From Synergistales bacterium (lineage in GTDB: Bacteria > Synergistota > Synergistia > Synergistales > Thermovirgaceae), in assembly GCA_018434645.1 (NCBI GenBank), contig JAHDOX010000147.1, positions 1-9,059 of the forward strand: a stretch of DNA of 9,059 nucleotides, in the 5' to 3' direction. The notes under the pieces were generated by a model that worked only from the letters and a program-made list of their open reading frames with translations, searched no databases and was not told where the DNA came from. Positions 4,472-9,059 of this stretch are shown piece by piece; the stretch's first letter is position 1; each line of letters opens with the position of its first letter. The position numbers were made by a program, and so were the translations under genes.

Positions 4472-6364
4472 ATGGGTCGGACAGTTGGAATCGATCTTGG
4501 AACGACCAACTCCGTCGTGGCGTTTATGGAAGGTGGACGTCCGACGGTTATTCCAAACGCCGAAGGCGGCAGGACCACGCCGTCGGTAGTGGCGTTTGCA
4601 AAAAACGGGGAACGCCTCGTCGGAACTCTGGCGAAACGTCAGGCCGTCTTGAACCCCGAAGGGACGATCTATTCCATAAAGCGGTTTATGGGCCGCAACT
4701 ACAACGAAGTGGCGGAAGAGATGAAAATCGTTCCTTATAAGGTGGTGGAAGGCCCCAACAACTCAGTGCGTGTAGTTGTAGGCGACAAGCAGTACGCTCC
4801 TGAAGAGATCAGCGCCATGATACTGCGGAAACTGGTGCAGGACGCGGAGGCATACCTGGGTGAAAAGGTGACCGACGCCGTAATCACGGTGCCGGCGTAC
4901 TTCAATGACGCCCAGCGCCAGGCGACGAAAAACGCTGGTAAAATTGCCGGTCTTAACGTGCTGCGGGTGGTCAACGAGCCGACGGCCGCCGCATTGGCCT
5001 ACGGAATGGACAAGAAAGAAAACGAAATCATCATGGTCTTTGACCTTGGTGGAGGAACCTTCGACGTGTCCATTCTCGAGGTTGGAGAAGGCCTGTGTGA
5101 AGTCCGGGCGACGTCCGGTGATACGCACCTGGGTGGCGACAATTTTGACAAGTGCGTAGTGGACTGGCTGGCAGAGGAGTTCCGCAAGGAACAGGGAATC
5201 GACCTGCGAAAGGACAGGCAGGCGTTGCAGCGTCTTTATGAAGCAGCGGAAAAGGCCAAGTGCGAGCTCTCTTCACGAGCGAGTACCGAGATCAGCCTGC
5301 CCTTTATCACTGCCGACGCGAACGGACCGAAACACCTTAACATGACCCTTACGCGGGCCAAGTTCGATCAGTTGACGGAGCACCTCGTGAAAAGGTGTGA
5401 AGGACCTGTCAAACAGGCTCTTAAGGACGCGAAGCTCGAGGCAAAGGACATTTCAGAAGTCATCCTGGTAGGCGGAGCCACGAGGATGCCTTCCATCCAT
5501 GAACTCGTAAAAAGACTCACCGGCGGCAAGCAGCTTAACATGAGCGTAAACCCCGACGAAGTGGTCGCTGTTGGAGCTGCCGTCCAGGCCGGGATCATAA
5601 AAGGCGAAGTGAAGGACGTTCTCCTTTTGGACGTGACGCCGCTTTCTTTGGGAATAGAGACTTTGGGTGGCGTGATGACGAAGGTTATCGAGCGCAATAC
5701 GACGATACCGACAAGGAAGTCCCAGATATTTACCACTGCCGAAGATAACCAGTCGGCCGTGGATGTGGTGGTGCTCCAGGGAGAACGCGAAATGGCCCGT
5801 GACAACAGGAAACTGGGCAATTTCAGGCTGGAGGGCATAAGGCCCGCGCCAAGGGGGGTTCCCCAGATAGAGGTAACCTTTGACATCGACGCCAACGGCA
5901 TCCTCAATGTTTCGGCAAAAGACCTGGATACGGGCAAGGAGCAGAAAATCGAAATAACCAATTCGACCAACCTGGACGAGCAGGAAATAGAGCGAATGGT
6001 AAAAGAAGCCGCTCAGCACGCCGAGGAAGACCGCAGGAAGAGGGAATGGGTGGAAACCAGAAACGCCCTCGAGACCGCGAGTTATCAGCTTGAGCGGGAA
6101 ATAGGCGAGTTGGGAGATGCTCTTCCCGTTGAGGAAAAGGGCAGAGCCCAGCAACTGGTGGATGAGGCGAAAGAAGCCATCAAAAACGAGGCGGAAAAAC
6201 CGAGGCTCGAAGAGCTTGCCAGGCAGGTCGGCGAAATGTTACAGAAGGTGACGCAGTACAAACAGCAACAATCCGCCGGCCAGGAAACAGCTTCGGGGGG
6301 CTCAACAGACAGCTCCGGCGGAAGCGACGAAGACGTCATAGATGCCGATTTCAATGAAGGATGA
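4472..6364 (+). CDS. dnaK: Molecular chaperone DnaK (Hsp70)
   Basis: A complete 630-residue cytoplasmic Hsp70 that binds exposed hydrophobic peptide segments in cycles driven by ATP. The ATPase domain (1-381) shows GIDLGTTNS (6-14), Lys70 in SIKRFMG, the NEPTAAALAYG motif (168-178), the DLGGGTFDVS phosphate loop (191-200), GDTHLGGDNFD with Thr218, and ILVGGATRMP (331-340). The linker is DVLLLDVTP (382-390). The substrate-binding domain follows, then a helical lid, and a Gly/Ser/Gln-rich tail ending DVIDADFNEG, close to the usual acidic DnaK terminus. Residues about 76-104 contain the segment missing from Firmicutes DnaK. The start has AAGGAGGG upstream and no competing in-frame ATG. It heads a unit with a J-protein and clpB, under a likely CtsR box. 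Its exchange factor GrpE is not in the window. Confidence 0.98.
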   Translation: MGRTVGIDLGTTNSVVAFMEGGRPTVIPNAEGGRTTPSVVAFAKNGERLVGTLAKRQAVLNPEGTIYSIKRFMGRNYNEVAEEMKIVPYKVVEGPNNSVRVVVGDKQYAPEEISAMILRKLVQDAEAYLGEKVTDAVITVPAYFNDAQRQATKNAGKIAGLNVLRVVNEPTAAALAYGMDKKENEIIMVFDLGGGTFDVSILEVGEGLCEVRATSGDTHLGGDNFDKCVVDWLAEEFRKEQGIDLRKDRQALQRLYEAAEKAKCELSSRASTEISLPFITADANGPKHLNMTLTRAKFDQLTEHLVKRCEGPVKQALKDAKLEAKDISEVILVGGATRMPSIHELVKRLTGGKQLNMSVNPDEVVAVGAAVQAGIIKGEVKDVLLLDVTPLSLGIETLGGVMTKVIERNTTIPTRKSQIFTTAEDNQSAVDVVVLQGEREMARDNRKLGNFRLEGIRPAPRGVPQIEVTFDIDANGILNVSAKDLDTGKEQKIEITNSTNLDEQEIERMVKEAAQHAEEDRRKREWVETRNALETASYQLEREIGELGDALPVEEKGRAQQLVDEAKEAIKNEAEKPRLEELARQVGEMLQKVTQYKQQQSAGQETASGGSTDSSGGSDEDVIDADFNEG

Positions 6365-6413
6365 GGCCGTTAAAAAACTGCCATCGACAGGTGTCTGATA
6401 GTTCCTGCTTGAT

Positions 6414-6449
6414 CGGGGCCCCCAGGGTTTTTTGCTTTCGGGGGCCTCG
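6414..6449 (+). promoter_or_regulatory. GC-rich hairpin between dnaK and the J-protein gene
   Basis: The arms 6414-6423 (CGGGGCCCCC) and 6440-6449 (GGGGGCCTCG) pair over 10 positions with one G-U, enclosing a 16-base loop that holds a run of six T (6428-6433). No T run follows the right arm, so it is not a standard terminator on the + strand. A weaker stem, CCTG (about 6404-6407) with CAGG (6423-6426), would place the T run directly after it. The two folds exclude each other, as in an attenuator. A role in lowering J-protein and ClpB output relative to DnaK, or in protecting processed dnaK mRNA, is my inference. Confidence 0.45.
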
Positions 6450-6519
6450 TCTATGATTAAAAAAGCTGTCGATAAAGGATGGGGATATTTGCCTGACCGG
6501 ATGAAACGGGGGAACAGAA

Positions 6520-7533
6520 ATGCAGTACAAGGATTACTACAAGATTTTAGGTGTTGACAGGAACGCCTCACAGGAAGAGATCCAGAAGGCTTACAGGAAG
6601 CTTGCGCGGCAATATCACCCCGATGCCAATTCGTCTCCCGGGGCTGATGAGAGGTTTAAGGAAATAAATGAAGCCTACGAGGTTCTCCGTGATCCCGAAA
6701 AGCGGAAAAAATATGACGCCCTCGGAAGTGGTTGGCGAAACGGCCAGGAATTTACACCACCGCCCGGATGGGAGACGATATTCGAACAGGTTGGAAAACG
6801 TAGGCGTTACAGCGGCAAAGGGGGCAGCATCTTCAGCGACTTCTTCGAGGCCTTCTTTGGAGGAAGTGACCTGTTCGGACAGGCCGATGGCAGGGACATA
6901 TTCGGCTCGGGTTTCAATCAGGAACAGTTCGGCGAGAGCCGGGACATCTTCGGCACCGGTTTCGGGCGCCGACAGCGTTCGTCGGCCAAAGGCCCGGATC
7001 AGGAGGCCGTTCTGGAGCTTTCTTTGAGAGATATTCTTTCGGGTGGGAAAAAACGCATTACCCTCGATATGGGGGGGCAGAGGAAAAACCTCGAGGTGAC
7101 TATACCGAAGGGCGTGACCGACGGGTCGCGCATAAGACTTGCCGGTCAAGGCGGAAGAGCTACCGCGGGAGGACCGTCCGGAGATCTTTACCTTAAGGTC
7201 CGCGTGCGACCGGAGCCGGGGTATGAGGTGGTTGGATATAACATTCGGAAAAAAGTGGACATCGCTCCCTGGGAGGCGGCTCTCGGAGCAACCATCCCGG
7301 TTGATACGCCTACGGGGACGGTTAACCTGAGGGTACCGCCAGGGACACAAAGCGGACAGAACCTGAGGCTCAGGGGCAAGGGGTTGCCAAAGCGTGACGG
7401 CGAAAGCGGTGACATGCTGGTTACGGTAAGGATAGTCGTACCCAAAAAACTCGACGACGAGGAACGTCGTCTTTTCGAGGAACTTTCCAGAAAGTCGGCC
7501 TTTAATCCCGGAAAGCCAGGAAAAGGCCGCTGA
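6520..7533 (+). CDS. Class B J-protein (DnaJ/CbpA type without zinc finger)
   Basis: A 337-residue Hsp40 co-chaperone that delivers substrates to DnaK and stimulates its ATPase. The J domain (about 1-70) begins KDYYKILGVDRNASQEEIQKAYRK and has the essential HPD at 33-35. A Gly/Phe-rich segment follows (about 95-150) with three D-[L/I]-F-G motifs (117-120, 126-129, 142-145). Two beta-sandwich C-terminal domains follow (about 160-310: LELSLRDILSGGKKRI, IPKGVTDGSRIRLAGQG, GDLYLKVRV, LGATIPVDTPTGTVNLRVP, LRLRGKGLP). The four CxxCxGxG zinc repeats of classical DnaJ are absent, so it is closer to E. coli CbpA or eukaryotic DNAJB1. The ATG at 6520 follows GGGGGA by about 6 nt. It lies 155 bp after dnaK and 18 bp before clpB. 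A classical dnaJ may exist elsewhere. Confidence 0.93.
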   Translation: MQYKDYYKILGVDRNASQEEIQKAYRKLARQYHPDANSSPGADERFKEINEAYEVLRDPEKRKKYDALGSGWRNGQEFTPPPGWETIFEQVGKRRRYSGKGGSIFSDFFEAFFGGSDLFGQADGRDIFGSGFNQEQFGESRDIFGTGFGRRQRSSAKGPDQEAVLELSLRDILSGGKKRITLDMGGQRKNLEVTIPKGVTDGSRIRLAGQGGRATAGGPSGDLYLKVRVRPEPGYEVVGYNIRKKVDIAPWEAALGATIPVDTPTGTVNLRVPPGTQSGQNLRLRGKGLPKRDGESGDMLVTVRIVVPKKLDDEERRLFEELSRKSAFNPGKPGKGR

Positions 7534-7551
7534 TTTCAGGAGGTGAAGACC

Positions 7552-9059
7552 ATGGATTTGAACAGGCTGACTCAGCGCTCACAGGAAGCCCTGTCGGAGG
7601 CACAGAAGGAAGCCATACGACGGGGACATCAGGAAGTAGACAACGAACACCTCCTGTTTGCGCTTTTGACCCAGGAAAACGGTTTGATACCAAGAATTCT
7701 CACGAAGATGGATGTCTCCGTCGAGGCAATAAGGGAGGCTACGGAAAGGGAGCTGGACAAACGGTCCAGCGTGAGGGGGCCAGGCGTTGAACCGGGGAAA
7801 ATCTATATTTCCGGACGCCTTTCGAGAGCGATAGTGGCCGCCGAGGAAAGCGCCAGGCGTCTCAAGGATGAATATGTATCTGTGGAGCACCTTTTCTCGG
7901 CCCTAATGGATGAAGGCGAAGCAGGCGCGGCTGGGCGCATCCTGGCACAGGCCGGGGTGACGAAGGATAATTTCCTTAAGGCACTGCAGGATATACGCGG
8001 CAGACAGCGGGTACAGAGCGCCGATCCGGAAAGCACCTATGAGGCACTCGAACGCTATGGACGCGACCTTGTGGCACTGGCCCGCGCAGGCAAACTCGAC
8101 CCCGTCATAGGAAGGGACGAAGAGGTAAGGCGGGTAATCAGGATACTAAGCCGCAGGACAAAAAACAACCCTGTTCTTATCGGGGAACCAGGCGTTGGGA
8201 AGACGGCGATCGTCGAGGGTCTCGCCCAGAGGATAGTGAGGGGGGACGTCCCCGGCGGGCTGAAGGACAGGACCATCGTGGCCCTTGACATGGGGGCCCT
8301 GCTTGCCGGTGCAAAGTACAGGGGCGAGTTCGAGGAGCGCCTCAAGGCCGTATTGAATGAAGTAAAAGAGAGCGAAGGGCGCATCCTTCTGTTTATAGAC
8401 GAGCTCCATACCATCGTCGGTACGGGGAAAGCCGAAGGAGCAATAGATGCCGGGAACATGCTCAAACCCATGCTGGCCAGGGGTGAATTGCACTGTATTG
8501 GTGCCACGACGCTGGATGAGTACCGCAAGTACATCGAAAAAGACGCCGCACTGGAGCGGCGTTTCCAGCCGGTTATGGTTGACCAGCCCAGCGTGGAGGA
8601 CACCATATCCATCCTCCGTGGTCTCAGGGAACGTTTCGAAGTGCACCACGGAGTAAGGATACAGGACAACGCCCTCGTGGCAGCGGCTGTTTTGTCCAAC
8701 CGGTACATCACGGACCGTTTTCTCCCTGACAAGGCGATCGACCTTGTCGATGAGGCTTGCGCCATGATACGTACCGAGATCGATTCGATGCCAAGCGAAC
8801 TGGATGACGCCATGCGGCGGGTAATGCAGCTCGAGATAGAGGAAGCCGCGCTGAAAAAGGAAACCGACAGGGCCAGCCAAGAAAGGCTTGAAGCCCTCAG
8901 AAAGGAGCTCCAGGAGGCGCGCGAGAGGGTGGATGTGCTTCGGGCCCAGTACGAGTCCGAAAAGGAGGCCATAACGGCCGTTCAAGCACTGCGCGAAGAA
9001 ATCAATAGAGTAAAAGAGCAGATAGAAAGGGCCGAACGGGATTATGATCTCAACAAGGC
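7552..9059 (+). CDS. clpB: Disaggregase ClpB (Hsp104 family), 3' end outside the window
   Basis: The first 502 codons of ClpB (usually about 860 residues), cut by the window edge. ClpB is a hexameric AAA+ machine that threads aggregated proteins through its pore, working with DnaK and a J-protein. The Clp N-domain covers about 1-147 in two repeats (each with an EHLLFALL/EHLFSAL-like motif). The first ATPase module has Walker A GEPGVGKT (211-218), the pore-loop region GAKYRGEFEERL (253-264), Walker B ILLFIDE (278-284), sensor IGATTLDEY, and arginine fingers in ALERRFQP (Arg336, Arg337). The charged segment from about 410 is the start of the middle-domain coiled coil, which contacts DnaK and separates ClpB from ClpA. 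A strong ribosome binding site, AGGAGGTGA (7538-7546), sits 5 nt before the ATG. The 18-bp gap to the J-protein gene indicates co-transcription. Confidence 0.97.
   Translation, partial: MDLNRLTQRSQEALSEAQKEAIRRGHQEVDNEHLLFALLTQENGLIPRILTKMDVSVEAIREATERELDKRSSVRGPGVEPGKIYISGRLSRAIVAAEESARRLKDEYVSVEHLFSALMDEGEAGAAGRILAQAGVTKDNFLKALQDIRGRQRVQSADPESTYEALERYGRDLVALARAGKLDPVIGRDEEVRRVIRILSRRTKNNPVLIGEPGVGKTAIVEGLAQRIVRGDVPGGLKDRTIVALDMGALLAGAKYRGEFEERLKAVLNEVKESEGRILLFIDELHTIVGTGKAEGAIDAGNMLKPMLARGELHCIGATTLDEYRKYIEKDAALERRFQPVMVDQPSVEDTISILRGLRERFEVHHGVRIQDNALVAAAVLSNRYITDRFLPDKAIDLVDEACAMIRTEIDSMPSELDDAMRRVMQLEIEEAALKKETDRASQERLEALRKELQEARERVDVLRAQYESEKEAITAVQALREEINRVKEQIERAERDYDLNK

Noticed and set aside
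6452..6457. TATGAT as a -10 box for an internal promoter before the J-protein gene
   Set aside because: The -35 position holds TTTTTG, a poor match, and the hexamer lies just after a stable hairpin.
8055..8985. Long - strand open frames opposite clpB
   Set aside because: They are Ser/Ala/Leu-rich antisense translations of a clearly conserved AAA+ coding region.

Overview
The window looks like a bacterial chromosome segment with a heat-shock/protein-quality-control cluster, all on the + strand, and an IS1380-type insertion sequence on the - strand at its left edge. The DnaK carries the extra N-terminal nucleotide-binding-domain segment typical of Gram-negative-type DnaKs and absent from Firmicutes. 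The dnaK promoter nevertheless carries a near-perfect CtsR operator, a regulator best known from Firmicutes. With the dnaK - class B J-protein - clpB gene order and heavy AGG arginine use, this best suggests Synergistota or a similar diderm lineage. That placement is an inference from gene content only, held at about 50 percent.

Layout. Positions 47-1664 are an IS1380-family element. Its intact 481-codon transposase is on the - strand, and its ribosome binding site is locked in a composite leader hairpin. Positions 1665-2000 are non-coding and end in a good sigma-A-like promoter. Positions 2001-3536 encode the most unusual protein here: a full-length relative of bacterial prolyl-tRNA synthetase that keeps the editing (INS/YbaK) and anticodon-binding domains but has lost class II motifs 2 and 3 and the TxE loop. 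Positions 3634-4086 encode a small exported protein resembling the Spy/CpxP/ZraP periplasmic chaperone and metal-sensor group, closed by a strong terminator at 4138-4176. Positions 4177-4471 are the dnaK control region: helically phased A-tracts, a TATAAT promoter, a CtsR box at the likely transcription start, and a short hairpin burying the dnaK ribosome binding site. Then come dnaK (4472-6364), a zinc-finger-less J-protein (6520-7533) and clpB (7552 to the right edge, incomplete).

How the genes fit together. DnaK, a J-protein and ClpB form the bi-chaperone system that dissolves and refolds cytoplasmic aggregates; here they appear to be one transcription unit, without grpE or hrcA in view. 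The Spy-like protein would do a related job in the periplasm. The ProRS-like protein, if it deacylates mischarged tRNA-Pro as its surviving domains suggest, would act earlier by keeping wrong amino acids out of proteins. The proteostasis theme joining these genes is an inference from adjacency.

Most worth a second look: the catalytically dead ProRS paralogue, the CtsR box on a Gram-negative-type dnaK operon, the candidate thermosensing hairpin over the dnaK ribosome binding site, and the anti-Shine-Dalgarno hairpin in the IS.
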